Assembly: GCA_035687245.1 (NCBI GenBank)
Contig: DASRYH010000008.1
Coordinates: forward strand, 1 to 64,000
Reading direction: 5' to 3'
Length of the DNA stretch: 64,000 bases
Origin: DASRYH01 sp035687245
Lineage (GTDB): Bacteria; Actinomycetota; Coriobacteriia; Anaerosomatales; PHET01
Positions 1 to 9,554 of this stretch are shown in pieces. Below the pieces are notes generated by a model. It saw only the letters and a list, made by a program, of their open reading frames with translations, did not search any database and was not told where the DNA came from. Made by a program: the position numbers and the translations under genes. Positions within the stretch are counted from its first letter, which is position 1, and the number at the start of each line of letters is the position of its first letter.

Positions 1-111
1 CCTTTCGGCATCGGGGAGAGCTTGTGGGACGCGTGGAGCATCATCACGGTGCTCGAGGAGTCCTGCCACATCCTCGACCTGCGCGACAGCACGGGCCTGC
101 CGCTGCTGTAG
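1..111 (+). CDS. C-terminal fragment, probable class II aldolase/adducin family
   Basis: The first 36 codons of frame 1 are open and end in TAG at 109-111; the start lies outside the window. The peptide (GESLWDAWSIITVLEESCHI and on) resembles the last helix of class II sugar-phosphate aldolases of the fuculose- or ribulose-phosphate type, where a Gly-x-x-Leu-x-x-Ala segment is followed by a Leu-Glu-rich helix. That family cleaves phosphorylated sugars to DHAP and an aldehyde with a metal ion. An LsrF-type aldolase follows 38 bases later and an alcohol dehydrogenase after that, which fits a small sugar or deoxysugar catabolic operon. The catalytic part is not visible, so the family call is tentative. 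Confidence 0.5.
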   Translation, partial: PFGIGESLWDAWSIITVLEESCHILDLRDSTGLPLL

Positions 112-149
112 GATGTTTGCCGTACACAACCGATAGAGAGGGCACTCAC

Positions 150-995
150 ATGTCGTGGGGTCTTGAGAACCGTCTGTCCCGCATTCTGAAGCCGAAAGAT
201 GGCCGCACCGTCATGCTCGCCATCGACCACGGTTACTTCCTTGGCCCCACAACCGGCCTCGAGCGCTGCAGCGAGTCGATCGTGCCGCTTGCGCCGTATG
301 CCGACACGCTTATGCTCACGCGCGGCGTGCTGCGCAACGACATTCCCAGCAGCGTGGAGACGCCCATCGTGTTGCGCGTCTCCGGCGGCAACTCCGTGCT
401 CGAAGACGACCTCTCCAACGAGACGATCGTCGTGAGCACCGAGGAGTGCATCCGCATGAACGCTGCAGGCATGGCCGTGCAGGTCTTCGTCGGCGCGCCG
501 CACCAGCACCAGACCATCGCGAGCCTCGGCAAGCTCGTCAACGAGGGTGAGCGCTACGGCATCCCGGTCATCGGCGTCACGGCGGTGGGCAAGGACATGG
601 TGCGCGATGCGCGCTATCTCGCGCTGGCCAGCCGAATCATCGCCGAAACGGGTGGCCACATCGTCAAGACCTATTACTGTGACGACTTCGAGCGCGTGAC
701 GAGCACCTGCCCGGTGCCGATCGTGATGGCCGGCGGCAAGAAGCTGCCGGAGCGCGAGGCGCTCGAGATGACCTTCAACGCGATGCAGCGCGGTGCTGCG
801 GGCGTCGACATGGGCCGCAACATCTTCCAGAGCGACTCGCCGCTGGGGATGATCAAGGCCGTCAACGCAGTCGTGCACGAAAACGTCTCGGTCGACGACG
901 CCTTCACCATCTACATGGACGAGAAGGCCGCCACCGGCATCACGGGCCCCGGCATCGGCAGCTCCGTTGCCGCCGACGACTCGCGCAAGATCTAG
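150..995 (+). CDS. LsrF-type class I aldolase/thiolase family protein
   Basis: A 281-residue DeoC/FbaB-superfamily TIM-barrel enzyme that matches LsrF closely along its length. The motifs SRI-x-x-PK, DHGYF, GPTTGLER, GVGKDMVRD-like (AVGKDMVRD), KTYY, MAGGKKLPEREALEM and GVDMGRNIFQS are all present. H27 of DHGYF and K173 of HIVKTYY correspond to the His and Lys reported as essential in E. coli LsrF. LsrF transfers an acetyl group from phosphorylated AI-2 breakdown product to CoA; the exact substrate here is unknown because no lsr transporter or kinase is in view. ATG at 150 is chosen over the longer open frame from 24 because family similarity starts there and GAGAGGG precedes it. An aldolase fragment lies upstream and a dehydrogenase 13 bases downstream. 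Confidence 0.85.
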   Translation: MSWGLENRLSRILKPKDGRTVMLAIDHGYFLGPTTGLERCSESIVPLAPYADTLMLTRGVLRNDIPSSVETPIVLRVSGGNSVLEDDLSNETIVVSTEECIRMNAAGMAVQVFVGAPHQHQTIASLGKLVNEGERYGIPVIGVTAVGKDMVRDARYLALASRIIAETGGHIVKTYYCDDFERVTSTCPVPIVMAGGKKLPEREALEMTFNAMQRGAAGVDMGRNIFQSDSPLGMIKAVNAVVHENVSVDDAFTIYMDEKAATGITGPGIGSSVAADDSRKI

Positions 996-1008
996 CGGGT
1001 CTGCCGCG

Positions 1009-2052
1009 ATGACTCCTGAGACGATGCGCGCTGCCGTCTACTACAACAACTCCGACGTGCGTCTCGAAGAGCGTCCCGTGCCGAAGATCGGTGCCGGCGA
1101 GGCCCTCGTGCGGATCAAGGCGAGCGGCATCTGCGGCTCCGACGTCCTCGAGTGGTACCGCGTGCCGAAGGCCCCGATCGTGCTGGGTCACGAGGTTGCT
1201 GGCGACGTAGTTGAGGTGGGAGAGGGTGTGGGCAACGTCGCCGTGGGCGACCGAGTCGTGCTCTCGCACCACGTGCCGTGCAACACCTGCCGCTACTGCC
1301 TTTCGGGCAACCACACCGCGTGCCACACGCTTCACACCACGAACTTCGATCCCGGTGGATTCGCCGAATACGTGCGGATGCCCGCGCTTCAGACCGACCG
1401 CGGCATTCTCAAGATGCCCGACTCGATGAGCTACGAGGAAGGCAGCTTCGTCGAGCCGCTGGGGTGTGTTGTGCGCGCGCAGGTGCGCGCCGGCGTGCGC
1501 CCGGGCTCGACCGTGCTCGTGATGGGTAGCGGCATCTCCGGGCTGCTGCACATTCGGCTTGCGCTCGCGCTGGGCGCCGGCAAGGTCTTCGCGACCGATG
1601 TCTCACAGTACCGGCTCGACTGGGCGCTCAAGAGCGGCGCTGCCGGCGTCTTCAACGCTATCGAGGCAGGGGACAAGCTTCCCGAGCTGCTGCGCGACGC
1701 CAACGACGGCCAGCTCGCTGACCTCGTCATTCTGGGCACCGGCGCTCCGAGCGCAATCGACCAGGGCCTCGCGTGCCTCGAGAACGGCGCGACCTTCGTG
1801 GTATTCGCGGTCCCGGCCCCCGGCCAGGACCACCCCATGCCCCTCAACGAGCTCTGGCGCCGCGAGGTGAGCGTGCGCACCGCCTATGGGGCCGCACCCG
1901 CCGACCTCGCCATGGCGATGGATCTCATCGCTACGGGACGCGTCGCGGTCACCGACCTCATCACACACCGCCTCCCACTTGAGCGCGCACAGGAAGGCTT
2001 CGGCCTTGTGGCGAATGCGGGGGAGAGCGTGAAGGTCGTCATCGAGCCCTAG
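1009..2052 (+). CDS. Zinc-dependent medium-chain alcohol/polyol dehydrogenase
   Basis: 347 residues of the MDR superfamily, threonine/sorbitol dehydrogenase-like branch. The N-terminal GroES-like domain has the catalytic zinc Cys (SGICGSD), the GHE motif (LGHEVAG) and the four-Cys structural zinc site (CNTCRYCLSGNHTAC). The Rossmann domain follows with GSGISGLLHI as nucleotide-binding loop (a GxGxxG variant). It should oxidise a secondary alcohol or polyol with NAD(P)+. It lies 13 bases after the LsrF-type gene and probably shares its transcript, so the substrate is likely a sugar alcohol or deoxysugar intermediate (inference). ATG at 1024 is an alternative start; neither start has a strong Shine-Dalgarno sequence. 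Confidence 0.85.
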   Translation: MTPETMRAAVYYNNSDVRLEERPVPKIGAGEALVRIKASGICGSDVLEWYRVPKAPIVLGHEVAGDVVEVGEGVGNVAVGDRVVLSHHVPCNTCRYCLSGNHTACHTLHTTNFDPGGFAEYVRMPALQTDRGILKMPDSMSYEEGSFVEPLGCVVRAQVRAGVRPGSTVLVMGSGISGLLHIRLALALGAGKVFATDVSQYRLDWALKSGAAGVFNAIEAGDKLPELLRDANDGQLADLVILGTGAPSAIDQGLACLENGATFVVFAVPAPGQDHPMPLNELWRREVSVRTAYGAAPADLAMAMDLIATGRVAVTDLITHRLPLERAQEGFGLVANAGESVKVVIEP

Positions 2053-2117
2053 CGGTTGATTGTGTCGGGGGACATGCCGATCGCCCGGGTCACCCTATGG
2101 TCGGGGGCGCTCGATAT

Positions 2118-3140
2118 CTAGCGCCGACTCCCCTCGCGCGTCTCCCCGCAGGGGATGTGCCCAAGCTCCTTCTTGTCGTTCATGACCTCGATTGCGGCGG
2201 CCGTGCCCGTTCCTTGGAACACAGCTGGTGCACGGCCGCCGCGCAGTGAGCGCAGGGTGACGTCGATGGTGCCTCCCAGCGACTCAGCGTCGCGGCCCTC
2301 CATGGCGCCCAAGACCGGGGAGGTCAGGATGAGCGCCTCGCAGCCACGGACGTGGACGTCGAGTTCCTCGTGCTTGTCGGCAAGCGTGAAGTGCGCCTCG
2401 TTCTTGCCGGTTTCGATGCAGGTAGGTTTCGCGCCGGTGTAGGTCGCGAACCGGTGCAGCTTGCCGTCGAGCAGCAAGCCGGCGATGTGACCGACAAAAG
2501 CGCCCGTCATCCACGGGACCTTCGCCACCGAGAGACTCAGCGAGATGCCTTCGCGGCCGAAGTGGTTGGACTGGGCCCAGACCCACGAACTCGGGAAGCT
2601 GCGGCCCCAGTCCTTCTCGATGTAGCCCCGACCCCCGCCGAAGTCGGTGCGGTCGCCGTCGATATCGATCCACCCCGAGAGGCCGTGGTCCATCGATATC
2701 ACCCCGTGGTACGTCTCCATCCCCGGGACGAACCGGTACCAGCCCATGATCCCCGGCGAGAACGCCGTGACCGGCCACGGCGACATCGAACCGAAACTGA
2801 GCTCGCCGCGAACCCGACGCTCGCCGTCGTCCAGGTCGAGCACCATTCGGGTGCAGGAGAACGTGTTCGGTCCCACGTTGACGCCGAAGGGTGCCTTGGC
2901 GTCGAATCCGAACTCCTCGATGGGGTAGGCGAAATAGTGCATCTCGCCGCCCGCAGGAACGACCTGCACGAAGGCGTGGCTTGAGCTGCCGTCCGCCGAA
3001 TAGGAGACGCCAGGGATGACCGCGACTACCCGTTGCCCCGTCGCATCGACCTGTTTGAAGTACCAGCCCTCGAAGTAGCGCCGACTGACTCGGCCGCCCT
3101 GATATTCGGCAGGGTTCCAGATGCGTCGAAGACCAGGCAT
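2118..3140 (-). CDS. Tocopherol cyclase (VTE1)-family protein
   Basis: 340 residues. The N-terminus has the FEGWYFK motif, followed by IPGVS and SSSHAFVQV; the middle has a Trp-rich core GYIEKDWGRSFPSSWVWAQ that is typical of the tocopherol-cyclase-like family (lipocalin-like double barrel). Plant VTE1 closes the chromanol ring of tocopherols, but bacterial members outside phototrophs have no assigned reaction, so only the fold/family is claimed. It is convergent with the dehydrogenase upstream and divergent from the perR-katG pair; the shared 141-bp intergenic region (3141-3281) holds a candidate PerR operator. No signal peptide is evident. Confidence 0.8.
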   Translation of the reverse strand: MPGLRRIWNPAEYQGGRVSRRYFEGWYFKQVDATGQRVVAVIPGVSYSADGSSSHAFVQVVPAGGEMHYFAYPIEEFGFDAKAPFGVNVGPNTFSCTRMVLDLDDGERRVRGELSFGSMSPWPVTAFSPGIMGWYRFVPGMETYHGVISMDHGLSGWIDIDGDRTDFGGGRGYIEKDWGRSFPSSWVWAQSNHFGREGISLSLSVAKVPWMTGAFVGHIAGLLLDGKLHRFATYTGAKPTCIETGKNEAHFTLADKHEELDVHVRGCEALILTSPVLGAMEGRDAESLGGTIDVTLRSLRGGRAPAVFQGTGTAAAIEVMNDKKELGHIPCGETREGSRR

Positions 3141-3233
3141 GGGGAGCTCATGTCTCTCTTGGGTGACTGCGCGTAATGTTGAATCTACCCATGGTGTGAC
3201 TCACGAGCCCGGGGGGGGTCGTCCGACATGGGT

Positions 3234-3253
3234 ATAGTAAGAAACGTTCCTAT
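3234..3253. promoter_or_regulatory. Candidate PerR/Fur operator (inverted repeat)
   Basis: ATAGTAA-GAAACG-TTCCTAT: the outer ATAG/CTAT and inner AA/TT pair symmetrically around a 6-bp centre. It overlaps a TATAGT sequence (3233-3238) that could be a -10 element and ends 29 bases before the chosen perR start. A peroxide-sensing repressor controlling itself and katG is the usual arrangement. The match to the Bacillus PerR box is only partial. Confidence 0.4.
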
Positions 3254-3281
3254 GTAGGAGCACTACTTGCGGAGGTTGAGC

Positions 3282-3737
3282 GTGTCCGTACCTGAAGCTG
3301 AGGCCGCTGATCGGGTAGCGCGCTTCACCGGTGCGCTCAGATCCTGCGGATTCCGGTTGACCCACCAGCGGCTCGAAGTCGTGCGTGAGGTCGCATCAAC
3401 CGATGCGCATCCCGATGCCGACCAGGTCTTCCGCAGTGTGCGGGGGCGAGTGCCCACGATCTCGCTCGACACGGTCTACCGCACACTCGGCACGCTGACC
3501 GACCTCGGGCTTGTGAGCCGGGTACAAGGTGTGACCAGCGCCGTCCGCTTCGACGCCAACTCCACACACCACCATCACTTCGTCTGCTCGCGTTGCGGAC
3601 GGATCGACGACGTCGAGAGCTCAGCGCTTGATGGTGTGAGTCTGCCCGCAGATGTCGGTCACTTCGGCTCTGTGGACGTAGTCGAAGTGCGCTTCCGTGG
3701 AGTGTGTCGCGCGTGTGCCGAAGAGGAACGCTCCTGA
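3282..3737 (+). CDS. perR: PerR/Fur-family metal-dependent repressor
   Basis: 151 residues with the standard Fur layout: an N-terminal winged helix (LRSCGFRLTHQRLEV ... VYRTLGTLTDLGLV) and a C-terminal dimerisation domain starting with the metal-site run HHHHFVCSRCG and ending in a second Cys pair (CRAC). The two CxxC pairs form the structural zinc site of PerR and many Fur proteins. GTG at 3282 is preferred because GGAGG lies at 3271-3275 with 6-base spacing; a TTG at 3267 with TAGGAG upstream is possible. It sits just ahead of katG, so peroxide sensing is the best functional guess; iron, zinc or manganese sensing cannot be excluded from sequence alone. Confidence 0.85.
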   Translation: MSVPEAEAADRVARFTGALRSCGFRLTHQRLEVVREVASTDAHPDADQVFRSVRGRVPTISLDTVYRTLGTLTDLGLVSRVQGVTSAVRFDANSTHHHHFVCSRCGRIDDVESSALDGVSLPADVGHFGSVDVVEVRFRGVCRACAEEERS

Positions 3738-3797
3738 GTCGCAGAGCTCGGGTTACTAGAATGCCTCGCGAAATGCGGGGCGGTGAGGAGAGATCGC

Positions 3798-5984
<2,187 letters not shown>

Positions 5985-6053
5985 CGCTTAAGCGCACAGC
6001 GGTTGTCTGGTGGGTCGGTCCCTACGGGGGCCAGCCCACTGCGCACGATTCAT

Positions 6054-8126
6054 CTACCCCCACAGCCCCCGCACGCCGTCGCGGATCTTCGCCGTCGTCA
6101 CCGCTGGCAGCGACTCTTCGGCAGCCACGCTATCGGGGCTCACCTGCACCTCCACGAAGTGCGGCAGGACTCGCTCGGAGATGAAGCGGGTGCGCTGGGC
6201 GTAGCCGTGTGTGTCGCTTCGGCCGCGCGGCTGGGTGTAGTAGCGCAGCGGGTGAGTGACGTAGAGGTGGTTCTTGGCGCGGGTGCACGCCACGTAGAAG
6301 AGCCTGCGCTCCTCTTCGACCTCTTCGGGCGAGCCGGTGGCCATGTCGCTGGGGATGTTGCCGTCGGCGGCGTGGATCACGTAGACGGTGTCGAACTCGA
6401 GTCCCTTCGCCGAATGCATGGTGGAGAGCACTAGCCAGTCCTCATCAAGCACGGGTGGGCCTGCGAGGTCCTGCGTGTATGCAGGCGGGTCGAGAGCGAT
6501 CTCGGAGAGCAGCGTGGTGCGGTCGGGACAGCGCCCGGCGATGCCTTCGATCTGCTCGAGGTCGCGCTCACGCGCGTCGGCATGGTCGTAGCGCTGCTGG
6601 AGAAGCGGTGCGTAGACCTGCCGAACCGCGTTGACCTGCGCCGGCGCGCCTGCGTCGGTGCCTGAAAGCTCGCGCAGCAGCGAGACGAGGTCAGGCCAGA
6701 GTGCCGAAGCGGCCTCGGGCACGTCTGCGCCCACCCACGCCTCGAAGTCCCCACCGGTCTCGGCGAGTCGGCCCGCGAGGCGCGACGCCGTCTTGGGGCC
6801 AACGCCGGGCACGAGACCCAGCACACGCAATGCCGCCATTGTGTCGCGCGGGTTCTCGGCGAGCCTCAGGAACGCGACCAGGTCTTTGACGTGAGCCATC
6901 TCCACGAAGCGCAGGCCGCCGTACTTCTTGTACGGCACCTTTCGGCGGGAGAGCTCCATCTCGAGCGCGAGCGAGTGGTGCTGAGCGCGGAAGAGCACTG
7001 CCTGGTGCTTGAGGAGCGTGCCCTGCTCGCGGTGGTCGAGGATGCGGTCCACGAGCCAGTCGGTCTGTTCGGCCTCGTCGCGGCAGGTCACGAGCGAGGG
7101 GCGCGAGCCGGGGCGCTTCTCGGTCCACAGGTCCTTCTCGCGGCGCTCGGTGGCTTCGGCGATGACGGCGTTGGTGGCGGTGAGGATCTCGGGAGTCGAC
7201 CTGTAGTTGCGGGTGAGGGTCAGAATCTCAGCACCCGGATGCCTCAACTCGAAGTCGAGGATGTGCCGAACACTCGCCGCGCGGAAGCCGTAGATCGCCT
7301 GGGCGTCGTCGCCAACGGCGGTGATGCCGGTGGAGTCGGGCCGCAGCATAGAGACGATGTCGGCCTGCAGCGCGTTCACGTCCTGGTACTCGTCGACGAG
7401 TACGTGGTCGAAGCGCTCACGCACGCGTTCGCCCGCAATCGGGTCTGCGAGCAGCCCACGCCAGAAGAGGAGCAGGTCGTCGTAGTCGAGCACCTGCTGC
7501 AACTCCTTGGCGTCCGTGTAGGCGGCGAAGAGCTGCGCCAGACCCTCTTCGGCATGGCGGCACCATGGGAACGTCTGCTTCAGGACCTCGGCGAGTGGGC
7601 GCTGCTCGTTCACACACCTCGAGTAGACGTCGAGACATGTGGACTTCTGGGGGAAACGGGTGCCGCCGCGGCCAAGGCCGAGCTCCGTGCGGCACATGTG
7701 CATCAGGTCTTCGCTGTCAGAGCGGTCCAGTATCGTGAAGTCAGGTTCCATGCCCAGATCGCGCGAGTGGATACGCAGCAGCCGGGAGGCCATCGCGTGG
7801 AAGGTGCCGCCCCAGACGGTGGCGCCTGAGAGGGCGGGGCCGTCGGCGTCTGCAAGTTCGCGCAGCAGGCCTTCGGCGCGCCGCATCATCTCGCTCGCTG
7901 CACGGCGGGTGAAGGTGAGCAGCAGGATGCGCCCGGGATCGGCGCCGCGCGCGATGAGGACGGCCACACGGTGCGCGAGCGTGGCCGTCTTGCCGGTGCC
8001 CGCGCCCGCCACGATGAGCAGGGGAGCGTCGCCGGCGGTGGCTGCGATGCGCTGCTCGTCGTTGAGGTCTTGGCAGACCACTTCGGCGGCGTCAGGGAGG
8101 TGAGTGACGGGATTCGTCTCAGACAT
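6054..8126 (-). CDS. UvrD/PcrA/Rep-type superfamily I DNA helicase
   Basis: 690 residues. The Walker A loop GAGTGKT is at residues 41-47 (AGAGTGKTATLAHR); the DEYQD box, GDDAQAIYGFRAA, TLTRNYRST and a C-terminal STMHSAKGLEFDTVYV plus EERRLFYVACTRAK mark motifs II, III, IV, V and VI of 3'-5' helicases. It should unwind DNA during repair or replication restart. The start at 8126 is chosen because AGGAGT lies immediately upstream on the minus strand; a start 8 codons earlier lacks this support. Two LexA-type palindromes sit directly ahead of the gene (8128-8141 and 8183-8196), so SOS induction is likely. It could be called pcrA or uvrD2; I leave the symbol open. Confidence 0.93.
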   Translation of the reverse strand: MSETNPVTHLPDAAEVVCQDLNDEQRIAATAGDAPLLIVAGAGTGKTATLAHRVAVLIARGADPGRILLLTFTRRAASEMMRRAEGLLRELADADGPALSGATVWGGTFHAMASRLLRIHSRDLGMEPDFTILDRSDSEDLMHMCRTELGLGRGGTRFPQKSTCLDVYSRCVNEQRPLAEVLKQTFPWCRHAEEGLAQLFAAYTDAKELQQVLDYDDLLLFWRGLLADPIAGERVRERFDHVLVDEYQDVNALQADIVSMLRPDSTGITAVGDDAQAIYGFRAASVRHILDFELRHPGAEILTLTRNYRSTPEILTATNAVIAEATERREKDLWTEKRPGSRPSLVTCRDEAEQTDWLVDRILDHREQGTLLKHQAVLFRAQHHSLALEMELSRRKVPYKKYGGLRFVEMAHVKDLVAFLRLAENPRDTMAALRVLGLVPGVGPKTASRLAGRLAETGGDFEAWVGADVPEAASALWPDLVSLLRELSGTDAGAPAQVNAVRQVYAPLLQQRYDHADARERDLEQIEGIAGRCPDRTTLLSEIALDPPAYTQDLAGPPVLDEDWLVLSTMHSAKGLEFDTVYVIHAADGNIPSDMATGSPEEVEEERRLFYVACTRAKNHLYVTHPLRYYTQPRGRSDTHGYAQRTRFISERVLPHFVEVQVSPDSVAAEESLPAVTTAKIRDGVRGLWG

Positions 8127-8127
8127 A

Positions 8128-8141
8128 CGAACTCCTGTTCG
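8128..8141. promoter_or_regulatory. LexA-type SOS box, proximal
   Basis: CGAAC-TCCT-GTTCG, perfect 5-bp arms with 4-bp centre. It overlaps the Shine-Dalgarno sequence of the minus-strand helicase, two bases from its start codon. The central bases do not fully follow the Gram-positive/actinobacterial consensus CGAACRNRYGTTYG, so it may be a weaker site. Confidence 0.6.
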
Positions 8142-8182
8142 ATGGGGCACGATGCGAGCCTAGCAGAGCATCGTGCGTATGT

Positions 8183-8196
8183 CGAACACATGTTCG
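8183..8196. promoter_or_regulatory. LexA-type SOS box, distal
   Basis: CGAAC-ACAT-GTTCG fits the CGAACRNRYGTTYG LexA consensus of Bacillus and actinobacteria at every position. It is 56 bases upstream of the helicase start on the minus strand and 89 bases upstream of the L,D-transpeptidase on the plus strand. Helicase control is more plausible because the second box lies on that side. Confidence 0.75.
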
Positions 8197-8285
8197 CTTT
8201 CATATCGTGGTTCGCGCAACCTTCCAAACGGGTACGATATCCAGGTGATTTCACCCGCGTCGGCCCTCACTGGAAGGGTGTGCGA

Positions 8286-9554
8286 ATGCCCCGCAGGTCT
8301 CGTGTCGTCACAGCGCTCGTCTTGGTTCTGACCGCAGGTGCACTTGCTCTACCGGCTTTCGCTCACGCAGCAGGCGTGCGATTCGAAGACGACGATCTGC
8401 GCTTGTCCTACGCGGGCGCGTGGCGTTCGGTGTGGATGTTCAATGCCTCCGGCCTGAGCTACCGCGTCGCCGATAAGCCCGGCTCGACGGTCACCGCGAC
8501 CTTCGAGGGCGACCACGCGAGCCTCATTGGTCGCTTCGGTCCCGATCGAGGGAAGCTTCGCGTGCTCGTGGATGGCGCGGCCGTCGCCGACGTCGACACG
8601 TACAACCCGCAGCGCACGAGCCAGGCCACGCTCTGGGACTCCGGCGCGCTTTCGGCGGGCACTCATACGATCGCGGTCGAGGCGCTGGACGCGAAGAACG
8701 CGGCCGCTACGGGCTCGAGCGTTGTGGTCGACGCCTTCGAGATCAACGGCACGCCCGTCCAGGGTCCCGTGCCTGAAACGACGATCGAGGACAGCAGCGA
8801 CCAGCTCTCGCGCATCGGCAGCTGGTGGGTCTCCAAGCGTGGTGGCGCATCCTACGGCCGCGCATGGCGTACCAAGAGCAAGGGCGCTTCGATCTCGGTG
8901 CGCTTCGACGGCAGCGGCGTGACGTGGTTCGGGCGCAAGGACCCGGAGGGCGGTCTTGCCGAAGTGCTGCTCGACGGCAAGCGCGTCGCCAAAGTGACGC
9001 AGTACCGCGAGGCGGTCGCCGAGCACGTGGCCGGCTACTCGATCTCGGGCCTTTCGGCAGGCACACACACCCTCACCGTGCGGGCACTTGGCAGGAAGGG
9101 CGCCGGCGGCGGCAAGAAGGTCGACGTCGACGGCTTTCTCGTGAACGGTTCGCCCGTGAAGGCCTACACGCCGAGCCCGTTCAAGTACAAGTGGAAGCGC
9201 TACATCGTCATCGACAAGTCCGAATTCAGGCTCTACTGGGTCAAGAACGGCATCTTGGTCAAGACCTACCCGGTCGCGCTGGGGCGCGTAGGTATGACGA
9301 CGCCTTCGCGGGTTTGGCGTGTGGGTATCAAGTACAAGACCGATCCACGTGGTGTCTACGGTCCCCGAAAGATGCGCCTGTTCAAGCGCGTCAACGGGCG
9401 TTTCGTCTTCACCGCCTACGGTATTCACGGCACCAATCAGGAGTGGGTGATCGGCACCCGCGCCTCGCACGGCTGCATACGCATGTACAACAAAGACGTG
9501 CGGGAGCTGTGGAAGCAGGTGCCCGTCGGAACGATTGTGGTGACGCGTGACTGA
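8286..9554 (+). CDS. Secreted L,D-transpeptidase with two beta-sandwich repeats
   Basis: 422 residues. Residues 1-28 are a signal peptide (RR-rich start, VTALVLVLTAGALALPAFA core, AHA cleavage region). Two similar extracellular modules follow, about residues 30-160 and 165-295. Each ends with a Leu-Ser-Ala-Gly-Thr-His-Thr-Ile/Leu motif and a V-D-x-F-x-x-N-G strand, which looks like a duplicated galactose-binding-like fold. The C-terminal YkuD domain carries HGTN and SHGCIRM with catalytic C397. It should form 3-3 cross-links in peptidoglycan or attach proteins to it. ATG at 8286 has GGAAGGG upstream. It overlaps the MFS gene by 8 bases, so the two are cotranscribed. Confidence 0.9.
   Translation: MPRRSRVVTALVLVLTAGALALPAFAHAAGVRFEDDDLRLSYAGAWRSVWMFNASGLSYRVADKPGSTVTATFEGDHASLIGRFGPDRGKLRVLVDGAAVADVDTYNPQRTSQATLWDSGALSAGTHTIAVEALDAKNAAATGSSVVVDAFEINGTPVQGPVPETTIEDSSDQLSRIGSWWVSKRGGASYGRAWRTKSKGASISVRFDGSGVTWFGRKDPEGGLAEVLLDGKRVAKVTQYREAVAEHVAGYSISGLSAGTHTLTVRALGRKGAGGGKKVDVDGFLVNGSPVKAYTPSPFKYKWKRYIVIDKSEFRLYWVKNGILVKTYPVALGRVGMTTPSRVWRVGIKYKTDPRGVYGPRKMRLFKRVNGRFVFTAYGIHGTNQEWVIGTRASHGCIRMYNKDVRELWKQVPVGTIVVTRD

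Noticed and set aside
24..149. N-terminal extension of the LsrF-type gene
   Set aside because: It overlaps the end of the preceding aldolase in another frame and has no family similarity; ATG 150 has a ribosome binding site.
7971..8285. Extension of the L,D-transpeptidase upstream of 8286
   Set aside because: It would cross the LexA boxes and the start of the divergent helicase and would bury the signal peptide.
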